A stretch of 44,259 nt of DNA, taken from contig VYDD01000127.1 of assembly GCA_009843625.1 (NCBI GenBank), positions 337 through 44,595 on the forward strand, given 5' to 3'. The position numbers were made by a program, and so were the translations under genes. The DNA comes from Gammaproteobacteria bacterium. Its GTDB lineage: Bacteria; Gemmatimonadota; Gemmatimonadetes; Longimicrobiales; Gaopeijiaceae. A model generated the notes under the pieces. The model did no database searches. It saw only the letters and a program-made list of their open reading frames with translations, and was not told where the DNA came from. Position 1 is the stretch's first letter, and every line of letters begins with the position of its first letter. Of the stretch, positions 7,847-15,134 are shown one piece after another.

Positions 7847-8642
7847 AGCGTCCCTCGATGTAGTCGTGGGTGCGCGGATCCTTGACGATGCCGCTGAAGA
7901 TACGCGCCGTGTCGCTGGTTTCGACGTGCTCGCCGGTCAGGAAGAACGCAGTCCGATCCGCCAGCCGCCTCGCCTGCTGCACCAGATTGGTCACCAGCAC
8001 GATCGACATCTCGTTCTTCAAGTCCTTGAGGACATCCTCTATGCGCATCGTGGTGACCGGATCCACGGCGATCGAGAACTCGTCCAGGAGCAGGAGATCG
8101 GGTTCCTGCGAAAGCGCGCGCGCGATGGTGAGGCGCTGCTGCTGGCCTCCGGAGAGCAGGCTTCCGAGCGAGTCCAGGCGGTCCTTGACCTCTTCCCAGA
8201 GCGCGGCGCGTCGGAGGCACCGTTCGACGATCTCGTCGAGCTCGCTCCCCTTGCGCACGCCCCGCAGGCGCGGAGCCAGGGCAACGTTCTCGTAGACGGT
8301 GAGCGGGAGCCCCACCGGGAGCGGAAAGACCACGCCGATGCGGCTGCGCAGGGCGTACACATTGCGCACGCGGCGGATATCGCGGCCGTCGAAGGTGATC
8401 CGGCCCTCCACCTCCATCCCGGGGATGAACTCGTCCATGCGGTTGAGCGCGCGCAGGAACGAGGTCTTGCCCGAGCCCGCGGGGCCGATGACCCCCAGGA
8501 TCTCGTTCCGGCGAATGGAGAGATCCAGCCCTCGCAGCGCCACATGGTTCCCGTAGCGAATCGTGAGGTTCTGCACGACCACCTTCGCGGAAAGCGCCTC
8601 GGCCGAGGCGCCGCCGCCGTTGGGCGCCCCGCCCGCTACCAT
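7839..8642 (-). CDS. pstB: Phosphate ABC transporter ATPase, PstB paralog 2 (altered Q-loop and H-loop)
   Basis: A 267-residue ATPase between pstA and pstB1. It has Walker A GPAGSGKTS (53-61), an intact signature LLSGGQQQRLTIAR (162-175) and Walker B LLLLDEFSIAVDP with E188, although DEP is changed to DEF and the D-loop SALD to IAVD. The Q-loop glutamine is replaced by proline (GVVFPLPVGLP, P107) and the H-loop histidine by asparagine (VTNLVQQARR, N219), so its own nucleotide site should hydrolyse ATP poorly or not at all. The defects are complementary to those of the neighbouring paralog. The ATG at 8642 overlaps the pstA stop by 7 bp, with GGGAGAAAG just upstream. Confidence 0.88.
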   Translation of the reverse strand: MVAGGAPNGGGASAEALSAKVVVQNLTIRYGNHVALRGLDLSIRRNEILGVIGPAGSGKTSFLRALNRMDEFIPGMEVEGRITFDGRDIRRVRNVYALRSRIGVVFPLPVGLPLTVYENVALAPRLRGVRKGSELDEIVERCLRRAALWEEVKDRLDSLGSLLSGGQQQRLTIARALSQEPDLLLLDEFSIAVDPVTTMRIEDVLKDLKNEMSIVLVTNLVQQARRLADRTAFFLTGEHVETSDTARIFSGIVKDPRTHDYIEGRFG

Positions 8643-9526
8643 TTCTTTCTCCCGCGCACGTACACGCGAAAGGCGATGGAGAGCGCGTTCATCGCCAGCA
8701 CCATGGAAATCAGCACCAGCGCCACGCCGAAGGGCAGCGCTTCCGGAGCGTCGGGCACCTGTGTGGTGATCACGAACAGGTGGAGCGACATCGCCATCGT
8801 CTGGTCCAGAACCCCCTGGGGCAGGAACGGGAGGAAGAAGGCTGCGCCGGTGAACATGATGGGAGCGGTCTCTCCCGAGGTGCGCGACACCTCCAGGATG
8901 ATGCCCGTGAGGATGCCGCTGAGGGCGTTGGGCAGCACGATGCGGCGAATGGTCTGCCAGCGGGTTGCGCCCATGTTCCAGCAGGCTTCCCGGAAGGCTC
9001 GCGGCACCGCCTGCAGCGACTCGCGGGTGGACACGATGACGACCGGGAGCGTCATCACCGCCAGGGTGAGGCTGGCCGCCAGAATGCTCGTGCCGAAGCG
9101 GAAAAAGAGCACGAAGGCGCCCACCCCGAACAGGGCGTGCACGATCGATGGCACCCCCGCCAGGTTGATGATCGCGAGGTTTATGGCGCGCGTGAGCCAG
9201 TTGTCGGGGGCGTATTCGCTCAGGTAGACGGCGGCCGCCACCCCCACGGGCACGGACGCGATCAGCGCCACGACCACCAGCCACACCGTCCCCACCAGGG
9301 CGGGTAGAATGCCCCCGGCGGTCATGCCGTCCACCGGCGGCGTGGTAAGAAACTCCCAGGAGATGACGGGGCCGCCCTCTACCACCAGCAGCGCCATGAT
9401 GATCACGACCGGGAGGATGAGCAGCGCGGTCATCAGTCCGAGCAGAGCGCGCACCAGCCACTCGATCTTCCGGTCGCGCGCGTTCAGCGAGGTGCCCGCG
9501 AACAACGGGGCCGCCGTACCGGTCAT
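8636..9526 (-). CDS. pstA: Phosphate ABC transporter permease PstA
   Basis: A 296-residue inner-membrane permease subunit, with an N-terminal membrane segment (LLGLMTALLILPVVIIMALLVV) followed by a typical MetI-like core. The EAA-type coupling loop that contacts the ATPase is seen in ACWNMGATRWQTIRRIVLP, and SRTSGETAPIMFTGAAFF is a conserved PstA region. The start at 9526 forms an ATGA overlap of 4 bp with the pstC stop, which supports translational coupling. Upstream extension of the frame is a shadow of pstC. It pairs with PstC to form the phosphate channel. Confidence 0.93.
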   Translation of the reverse strand: MTGTAAPLFAGTSLNARDRKIEWLVRALLGLMTALLILPVVIIMALLVVEGGPVISWEFLTTPPVDGMTAGGILPALVGTVWLVVVALIASVPVGVAAAVYLSEYAPDNWLTRAINLAIINLAGVPSIVHALFGVGAFVLFFRFGTSILAASLTLAVMTLPVVIVSTRESLQAVPRAFREACWNMGATRWQTIRRIVLPNALSGILTGIILEVSRTSGETAPIMFTGAAFFLPFLPQGVLDQTMAMSLHLFVITTQVPDAPEALPFGVALVLISMVLAMNALSIAFRVYVRGRKKW

Positions 9527-10464
9527 GGGCGCCCCCGCTCCCCCTTCCTGCGGATCCCGCGCATGATGATATCGGCGGCCAGGTTGATCGCGAAGGTCAC
9601 CAGGAAGAGCAGGATGCCCAGCGTGAAGAGTGCCCGGAAGTGATCGGAGCCGACGGCCGTCTCGCCCAGTTCCGCCGCAATGGTGGCGGTGAGCGCGCGA
9701 ACGGAGTCGAACACGCTGTCCGGGAGGTTGATGGAGTGGCCGCTGGCCATGAGCACGACCATGGTCTCGCCGAACCCTCGTCCCACGCCCAGCAGCACCG
9801 CCGCCACCAGGCCGTTCTTCGCCGCGGGAATCACCACCTTGCGAATGACCTGCCAGCGGGTGGCGCCCAAAGCCTCGGCTGCTTCCCGATAGCCGTCCGG
9901 GACCGCCTTGAGGGCGTCCTCGGCGATGGTGGTCATGATGGGCGCCGCCATCAGCCCCAGGATGATCCCGGCGTTCAGGACGTTCAGCCCGATGGGAACG
10001 TCGAAGATGTCGATGATCAGCGAGTTCATGATGCTGAACCCGATGAAACCCCACACGACGGAGGGGATGGCCGCGAGCAGCTCGACGAGCACCTTGAGCG
10101 TTTCGCGCACCCGGCCGCGCGCGAATTCACCGATGAACACGGCGGCCGCCAGCGAGAAGGGGATCGACACCACCATCGCCAGCCCCGTAATGCTCGCCGT
10201 CCCCACGATGAGCGCCAGCGCGCCGTAGGTGGCATCCAGCGCCGAGGTGGGCCGCCAGGCGATGGAGCCGAAGAACTCGCCCGCGTCGAATTCGGTGAAC
10301 ACGAACCCGAGGCCTTCGCGCGCGATGAAGGCGAAGATTCCGCCGATGAAGAGGATCGCCGAAGTGCCGCCGATGAAGACGAACACCGTCACCGCGCGGT
10401 CCGCGTACCAGGCGCGGCCGCGGTGGTCGAAGTCGCGCGAGCGGGCGAGCGCCTGCGGATTCAT
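9523..10464 (-). CDS. pstC: Phosphate ABC transporter permease PstC
   Basis: A 313-residue inner-membrane permease with about six hydrophobic segments. The first (VTVFVFIGGTSAILFIGGIF) follows a short cytoplasmic lead. Family landmarks are GTASITGLAMVVSIPFSLA, AAIPSVVWGFIGF, the coupling loop EAAEALGATRWQVIRKVVIP and GRGFGETMVVLMASGH. It lies 30 bp downstream of pstS and overlaps pstA by 4 bp. Length and layout are ordinary for PstC. Confidence 0.93.
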   Translation of the reverse strand: MNPQALARSRDFDHRGRAWYADRAVTVFVFIGGTSAILFIGGIFAFIAREGLGFVFTEFDAGEFFGSIAWRPTSALDATYGALALIVGTASITGLAMVVSIPFSLAAAVFIGEFARGRVRETLKVLVELLAAIPSVVWGFIGFSIMNSLIIDIFDVPIGLNVLNAGIILGLMAAPIMTTIAEDALKAVPDGYREAAEALGATRWQVIRKVVIPAAKNGLVAAVLLGVGRGFGETMVVLMASGHSINLPDSVFDSVRALTATIAAELGETAVGSDHFRALFTLGILLFLVTFAINLAADIIMRGIRRKGERGRP

Positions 10465-10494
10465 TGAGGGCCGATCAGGCGTCCCTGTTCCGGG

Positions 10495-11370
10495 CTACTG
10501 TACGCACTCGGCGGGCATCGCCGGGGTGTAGCCCAGCTCCAGCATGATGCACTGCCCGGCATCGCCCAGCACCCAGTCGAGATAGGTCTTGACCGCGCCC
10601 GCCGGACTACCGGAGGTGTACATGAGCAGGGGCCGCGAGATCGGGTAGCTGCCATCGAGCGCCGTCTCGATCGAAGGGGCGACGCACGGGTCGCCGGCGG
10701 TGCCCATGACGCAGGGCATCGTGACCTCGGGGGTTGCGTAGGCCATCCCGCTGTAGCCGATCGCGCAGGGCGTCTGGGCCACCAGGTGCACCACGTCCTT
10801 CGAGCCGTGCATGTCGTGCGACCCGAGCTTGAAGTCCTCGTTGTCGAGAACCGCCTCGCGGAAGTACGCAAAGGTGCCGGAGTTGTTCTGCCGGCTGACG
10901 CGGACGATCTCGTCCGATGCGCACCCCGGCACCTGAACGTCGAGCTGGCTCCAGCGCTCGATCGTGCCGTTCTCTCCGTAGATGCGCGCCAGTTGGTCCA
11001 GGGTAAGCCGGCCCACCGGATTGTCGCGGTGGACGTACACGGCCAGCGCGTCGTGGCCGACCAGGTGCTCCACGGGATCGTTGCCGTTCGCGCGAGCCGC
11101 CTCCATCTCCCGCGAGGTCATCTTGCGGCTCGAGTTGGCGATGTCCACCGTGCCGTTGATCATCGCCGAGATGCCGGTGCCGGAGCCGCCGCCCGAGACC
11201 GCCACGGCGACCTCGGCGTCGACTGCGCTGTACGCTTCCGCCCAGGCCTGGGCGACGGTGATCAGCGTATCCGATCCCTTGTTCTGGATCACCGCGCGCG
11301 CGCTGTTCTCGGCGCCGCCACCGCAGGCGATGACAAGGATCGACAACAGGGTGGACATGCTACGTCTCAT
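10495..11370 (-). CDS. pstS: Phosphate-binding lipoprotein PstS
   Basis: A 291-residue periplasmic phosphate receptor, first gene of the pst operon. The start at 11370 follows GAGGGA; an in-frame ATG further upstream would hide the signal peptide. MRRSMSTLLSILVIAC is a lipoprotein signal with acylated C16. Phosphate-binding loops of the family are visible as NKGSDTLI, VSGGGSGTGIS, NSSRKMT and QNNSGTFAYF. The protein ends with two Cys-containing segments (PCVMGTAGDPCVAP and QCIMLELG), possibly disulfide-bonded. No Pho box could be recognised in the 129 nt upstream, and no phoU, phoR or phoB gene lies in the window. Confidence 0.93.
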   Translation of the reverse strand: MRRSMSTLLSILVIACGGGAENSARAVIQNKGSDTLITVAQAWAEAYSAVDAEVAVAVSGGGSGTGISAMINGTVDIANSSRKMTSREMEAARANGNDPVEHLVGHDALAVYVHRDNPVGRLTLDQLARIYGENGTIERWSQLDVQVPGCASDEIVRVSRQNNSGTFAYFREAVLDNEDFKLGSHDMHGSKDVVHLVAQTPCAIGYSGMAYATPEVTMPCVMGTAGDPCVAPSIETALDGSYPISRPLLMYTSGSPAGAVKTYLDWVLGDAGQCIMLELGYTPAMPAECVQ

Positions 11371-11499
11371 TCTCGGTTCCCTCCATGGATGATCACTGCA
11401 ATCGGGCATACCCGCTCCCTGCGTCGGAAGCGGGGCCACCATAACCTATCCGCACGGCGGGCCCTCCGATACCGGGCGCCGGTGCGCCGCGCGCTTCTG

Positions 11500-12639
11500 T
11501 TACGAAAGTGTTGCCTCGCCGGGACGCAAACGCCGATCGGAGCCGCCGCGCGCCAGCTTCCACACGCCCACGGTGAGCACCGGTACGACGTACACGGCCA
11601 GGAAGACCCAGGTCATGGTCCCGTACCCCCGCGCGATCAGGTCGATCAGCCCGAATTGGGCGATGAGGGCGCCGCCGACCAGCAGGCCTGTGCCGATCCC
11701 GGTGCGCAGGCGGGCGGGCATCTCCGCCTTGCGTCGCGCGTAGACCGCCGCTATGCGCTCGTTCACCGCGTGGATCATCCCCGCCCCGGTCTCGATCAGG
11801 GTTCCGAAGAGCGCCAGCTGGAACGCGAGTTGGAACCAGCGCATGCCGAGCGTTTCGAGCAGCGCGTTCGCGGGGACGGTGCGGTCCAGGATCTCCGGGT
11901 ACTGCCCCACCATGGCGAGGTAGAAGAGCAACCCGGGGATGATGGCGATCGGGCCGGCCAGCAGGCCCGCCGAGACCGCCTCGCGGCGGGTGCCGACGTG
12001 CCGCATCACGAATAGCAGGCCGGGAATGGTCGCGAGGTTGTAGGCGGCGTAGCGCACGCCGGCCAGGAACCAGCCCTCGCCCGCCGGGACGGCGGCGAAC
12101 CTCTGCGAGATCTCTCCCCCGAACGAGACGAAACAGAGGATGAAGAAGAGGACGAACACGGCGTAGAGCACGAAGGACCACCCGGCGAAGAAGCGCTCTA
12201 TGGTCCTCGACCCGCTGAACACCAGGTAGCCGATGGCGGCGATCATGCCGAGCACCCCTGCAACGTAGCTGATGCCGAAGGTCTCTTCGAGTATGCTGCC
12301 GGCCGCGGCCGCGATGACGGCCAGAACCAGCATGAGGAACGCCAGGTATGCCGCCTCGTAGGCGACCCACCAGCGCCCGCCCAGGAGGCGGCGGAAGAAG
12401 GTTCGGTAGTCGTAGGCGGAGAAGCGGCGGGCGAAGTCGAAGGTCACCGCGCAGGTCGCGCTCCAGATCACCGTGGACACCAGCAGCATGGCCATGAGGC
12501 CGCCGCGGGGGCCTTGCGTGAGGAAGAACTCCACGAGTTCGCGCCCTGTGCCGTAGCCTCCCGCGATGACCACCGACTGAAAGACGAATCCCGGGAGCAG
12601 GTAGCGGCGGAAGAAGGAGTGCTGGGCGGACGTGGTCAC
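11500..12639 (-). CDS. YkvI-like LeuT-fold integral membrane transporter
   Basis: A 379-residue polytopic inner-membrane protein with about ten hydrophobic segments. The N-terminal LLPGFVFQSVVIAGGYGTGRELVEFF resembles the broken first helix of LeuT-fold amino-acid/cation transporters, and the overall pattern fits the uncharacterised YkvI family (COG3949), by recall. The GTG start at 12639 has GGAGA upstream; the longer in-frame extension to 12999 has no coding character and runs through the divergent promoter region. It is probably monocistronic: the downstream pstS promoter region follows on the same strand, and a small gene is divergent upstream. The substrate is unknown. Confidence 0.78.
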   Translation of the reverse strand: MTTSAQHSFFRRYLLPGFVFQSVVIAGGYGTGRELVEFFLTQGPRGGLMAMLLVSTVIWSATCAVTFDFARRFSAYDYRTFFRRLLGGRWWVAYEAAYLAFLMLVLAVIAAAAGSILEETFGISYVAGVLGMIAAIGYLVFSGSRTIERFFAGWSFVLYAVFVLFFILCFVSFGGEISQRFAAVPAGEGWFLAGVRYAAYNLATIPGLLFVMRHVGTRREAVSAGLLAGPIAIIPGLLFYLAMVGQYPEILDRTVPANALLETLGMRWFQLAFQLALFGTLIETGAGMIHAVNERIAAVYARRKAEMPARLRTGIGTGLLVGGALIAQFGLIDLIARGYGTMTWVFLAVYVVPVLTVGVWKLARGGSDRRLRPGEATLS

Positions 12640-12856
12640 GGTCTGGTCTCCGGGCGAGGGCCTGCGGGGCCACGCGGGCGGGGGTGCGAGCCTTGAGCCT
12701 ACGGGGGCCGGATCGGCATGGCAAACCGGCACGGCCACCTCGGGGCGGTCCGCGGCGAAATGTGGCACGACTCTTGCCACGTGTTTCCCCAATCGGACCT
12801 GGCTGAAACCGGACATGCGCCGTTCGCGTAAGGCGCCGGGAGACAGGGGGAGTGGG

Positions 12857-13024
12857 ATGAGCACGGAAGAACGAATCAGGCACCTGGGAAGAGCGGCATC
12901 GAGGGCGGAGGATGAAGGGAGGTACCGGGAAGCCCGCAATCTGCGGCTTCTGGCGCGTGACGCTCGACCCATCTCTTCCTTGAAGGACGTTCCGAACATT
13001 CCCCTGGCCGGTTCGAGGGAATGA
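12857..13024 (+). CDS. Small basic orphan protein (55 aa)
   Basis: A 55-residue ORF starting at the ATG at 12857, preceded by GGGGGAGTGGG, an acceptable SD. The peptide is highly charged: MSTEERIRHLGRAASRAEDE begins it, followed by GRYREARNLRLLARDARP, which looks like one amphipathic helical hairpin resembling a single TPR-like unit. No signal peptide or cysteines are present. It is divergent from the YkvI-like gene and ends 37 nt before a strong hairpin (13062-13096). A real SD and a terminator on the correct strand support a genuine gene; the function is unknown. Confidence 0.55.
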   Translation: MSTEERIRHLGRAASRAEDEGRYREARNLRLLARDARPISSLKDVPNIPLAGSRE

Positions 13025-13061
13025 GTATCGGCTGAGTCGAGATGTGTGGTGGGGTGGTGAT

Positions 13062-13096
13062 GCCCCCGGGCCCGTGAAAGCGGGTTCGGGGGCTTT
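13062..13096 (+). terminator. Rho-independent-like hairpin
   Basis: GCCCCCGGGCCCG (13062-13074) pairs with CGGGTTCGGGGGC (13081-13093) in a 13-bp stem including two G-U pairs, around the 6-nt loop TGAAAG. Only TTT follows, so the U-tract is short. It closes the 55-aa gene and insulates the M28 peptidase gene. Confidence 0.65.
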
Positions 13097-13274
13097 GGTA
13101 TTGAGCGCCCGGCGCTACCGGGTCTCCGCGGTCTCGGCCACCGGCGACATGTCGATCGGCAGCAGAAGGCCTGAGTGCCAGCATCTTGACAGCCGATGAT
13201 GGATTTCCGTCGTTGAGGGACGGGCGGTCCGTTGGCCGCCAGGTTGGAGGATTGCCGCAGCAGGGAGCAGGGCC

Positions 13275-14351
13275 ATGAGATTGAAGGGAAGCGATTGGCG
13301 CGTGGTCGGAGGGATGCTGGCCTGGCTGGCGGTCGGTGCGTGCGCGGGCGACGACGAGCCGGGCGAATCCTTGTCCGGCTCGTCCGGGGAGGCGCGGGTG
13401 GCCGCCGCGACCATCACCGAGGCGGACTTTCTGGACCGGGTGGCGATCCTGGCCCACGACTCCATGCGGGGCCGGGCCACGCCCAGCCCGGAGATCGAGG
13501 AGGCCGCACGCTGGATTGCGGGAGAGCTCGCTGCAATGGGACTCGAACCCGGGGGTGGCGGGGGCGGGTTCATCCAGCGCTACTCCTTCCGTCCCCGGTT
13601 CGTTGATGTCGAAGCCCCTGCGGTCGACGCGCCCAACGTCGCCGCCGTGCTGACGGGCAGCGATCCGGAACTGCGGAACGAGTACGTCGTGTTCACTGCC
13701 CACATGGACCACGTGGGAGTGCGGGATCCGGACGCGAGCGGGGACAGCATCTACAACGGGGCCGACGACGATGCTTCCGGTACGGCCGCGGTCATCGAGA
13801 TCGCCGAGGCGTTCGCCGCGCTCGAAGAGCCGCCCCCGCGGTCGACGGTATTCCTGCTGGTGAGCGGAGAGGAGCGGGGCCTGCACGGAAGCCGCGCCTA
13901 CGCCGACGACCCGCCGGAGCCGGTCGCCTCGGGGCGCATGGTGGCCAACCTCAACATGGACATGGTGGGCCGCAACTGGCCCGACACCATCGTGGCCATC
14001 GGCAAGGAGCACTCGGACCTGGGCGCGACCCTGGAACGCGTCAACGCGGCGCATCCGGAACTCGGCATGACCGCCATCGACGACCTGTGGCCGGACGAGA
14101 ACTTCTACTTCCGTTCGGACCACTACAACTTCGCGCGCAACGGTGTGCCGGTCCTCTTCTTCTTCAACGGGACCCACGACGACTACCACCGGCCGAGCGA
14201 CGAGGTCGAGCTGATCGACGCCGATAAGGGAGCGCGCCTGACCCGGCTCATCTTCTACCTGGGGCTCGAGATCGCCAGCGCTCCGGAGCCGCCGGAGTGG
14301 AATCCCGAGAGCCGCCGGCTGATCGTCGAGATGATCGAGAGCAGGCCATGA
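13275..14351 (+). CDS. M28-family zinc metallopeptidase, lipoprotein
   Basis: A 358-residue aminopeptidase-like enzyme, probably anchored outside the cytoplasm by the lipobox LAVGAC (C23). All five metal ligands and the general base of the M28 co-catalytic zinc site are recognisable: H143 in [10 protein letters not shown]165 in [10 protein letters not shown]199/E200 in [12 protein letters not shown]229 in NLNMDMVG, and H305 in [11 protein letters not shown] glycine run (GGGGGG, residues 93-98) precedes the core. The start at 13275 follows GGGAGCAGG. The stop overlaps the next start as ATGA, so it is translationally coupled to the nitroreductase. The substrate is unknown; amino-terminal peptide cleavage is inferred from family. 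Confidence 0.9.
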   Translation: MRLKGSDWRVVGGMLAWLAVGACAGDDEPGESLSGSSGEARVAAATITEADFLDRVAILAHDSMRGRATPSPEIEEAARWIAGELAAMGLEPGGGGGGFIQRYSFRPRFVDVEAPAVDAPNVAAVLTGSDPELRNEYVVFTAHMDHVGVRDPDASGDSIYNGADDDASGTAAVIEIAEAFAALEEPPPRSTVFLLVSGEERGLHGSRAYADDPPEPVASGRMVANLNMDMVGRNWPDTIVAIGKEHSDLGATLERVNAAHPELGMTAIDDLWPDENFYFRSDHYNFARNGVPVLFFFNGTHDDYHRPSDEVELIDADKGARLTRLIFYLGLEIASAPEPPEWNPESRRLIVEMIESRP

Positions 14352-15016
14352 GCATCAGGCTGATGCCGCTGGAAGACTATCGGGAGTATTCCGTCCGGGA
14401 TATGCGCGCCCGTGCGCGCGCGTTCCGCGAGGAAGTCCGCCGCCGCCGCACGGTGCGCGACTTCTCGCCGCGCCCGGTGCCGCGCGGGATCATCGAGGAT
14501 TGCCTGCTGGCCGCCGGCTCCGCCCCCAACGGCGCCAACCATCAGCCCTGGCATTTCGTCGTGGTGAGCGACCCCGCGGTGAAGACGCAGATCCGCGAGG
14601 CCGCGGAGGAAGAGGAGCGGGCCTTCTACCGGGGACGGGCGCCGGACGAATGGCTGCGCGCGCTCGCACCCCTGGGCACCGACGAACACAAGCCCTTCCT
14701 GGAGATCGCGCCGTACCTGATCGTGATCTTCGCCGAGAGCTACGCTCTGCTGCCCGACGGAAGCCGCCGCAAGAACTACTACGTGACCGAGTCGGTCGGC
14801 ATCGCCACGGGGCTTCTGATCACGGCCCTCCATCACGCCGGACTGGCTTCGCTCACCCACACGCCCAGCCCCATGGGCTTCCTGAACCGTATCCTGGGCC
14901 GTCCGAAAAACGAGCGCCCGTTTCTGTTGCTGGTGGTGGGGTATCCGGCGGACGACGCCAGGGTGCCCGTGATCGGCAAGAAGTCCCTGGACGAGATCGC
15001 GACCTTCAGCGGGTAG
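14348..15016 (+). CDS. Nitroreductase-family flavoprotein (iodotyrosine-deiodinase-like)
   Basis: A 222-residue FMN-dependent reductase. [20 protein letters not shown] is the N-terminal FMN-phosphate region of the family. [19 protein letters not shown] and [20 protein letters not shown] are the other core segments, and [20 protein letters not shown] closes the fold. The [11 protein letters not shown] and LTHTPSPM patterns resemble the iodotyrosine deiodinase-like branch, by recall, whose bacterial members reduce halogenated or nitro aromatics. No signal peptide. The ATG at 14348 overlaps the M28 stop by 4 bp; the longer ORF beginning at 14297 lies inside the M28 gene. The natural substrate is unknown. 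Confidence 0.87.
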   Translation: MSIRLMPLEDYREYSVRDMRARARAFREEVRRRRTVRDFSPRPVPRGIIEDCLLAAGSAPNGANHQPWHFVVVSDPAVKTQIREAAEEEERAFYRGRAPDEWLRALAPLGTDEHKPFLEIAPYLIVIFAESYALLPDGSRRKNYYVTESVGIATGLLITALHHAGLASLTHTPSPMGFLNRILGRPKNERPFLLLVVGYPADDARVPVIGKKSLDEIATFSG

Positions 15017-15134
15017 CAAACCCGTGGCCGGCCACTCGCATTGCGGGTTGGTCTTGGATAAACTCCGCCCATGGGCACCCGCCGGGGCGCGGGCACCTGT
15101 CAACGGTTCCACCCGTTCAACCGGACGAGGCACA

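Noticed and set aside
11371-11499. Pho box upstream of pstS
   Set aside because: No repeated CTGTCAT-like 7-mers were visible in the intergenic sequence.
13110-13185. Possible minus-strand C-terminal gene remnant ending LLLPIDMSPVAETAETR
   Set aside because: Only a short tail, no recognisable family or upstream continuation; it overlaps frames running into the M28 gene antisense.
13186-13214. A perfect TTGACA upstream of the M28 peptidase gene
   Set aside because: No acceptable -10 hexamer follows at 16-18 nt (GTCGTT at 17), so it was not listed as a promoter.
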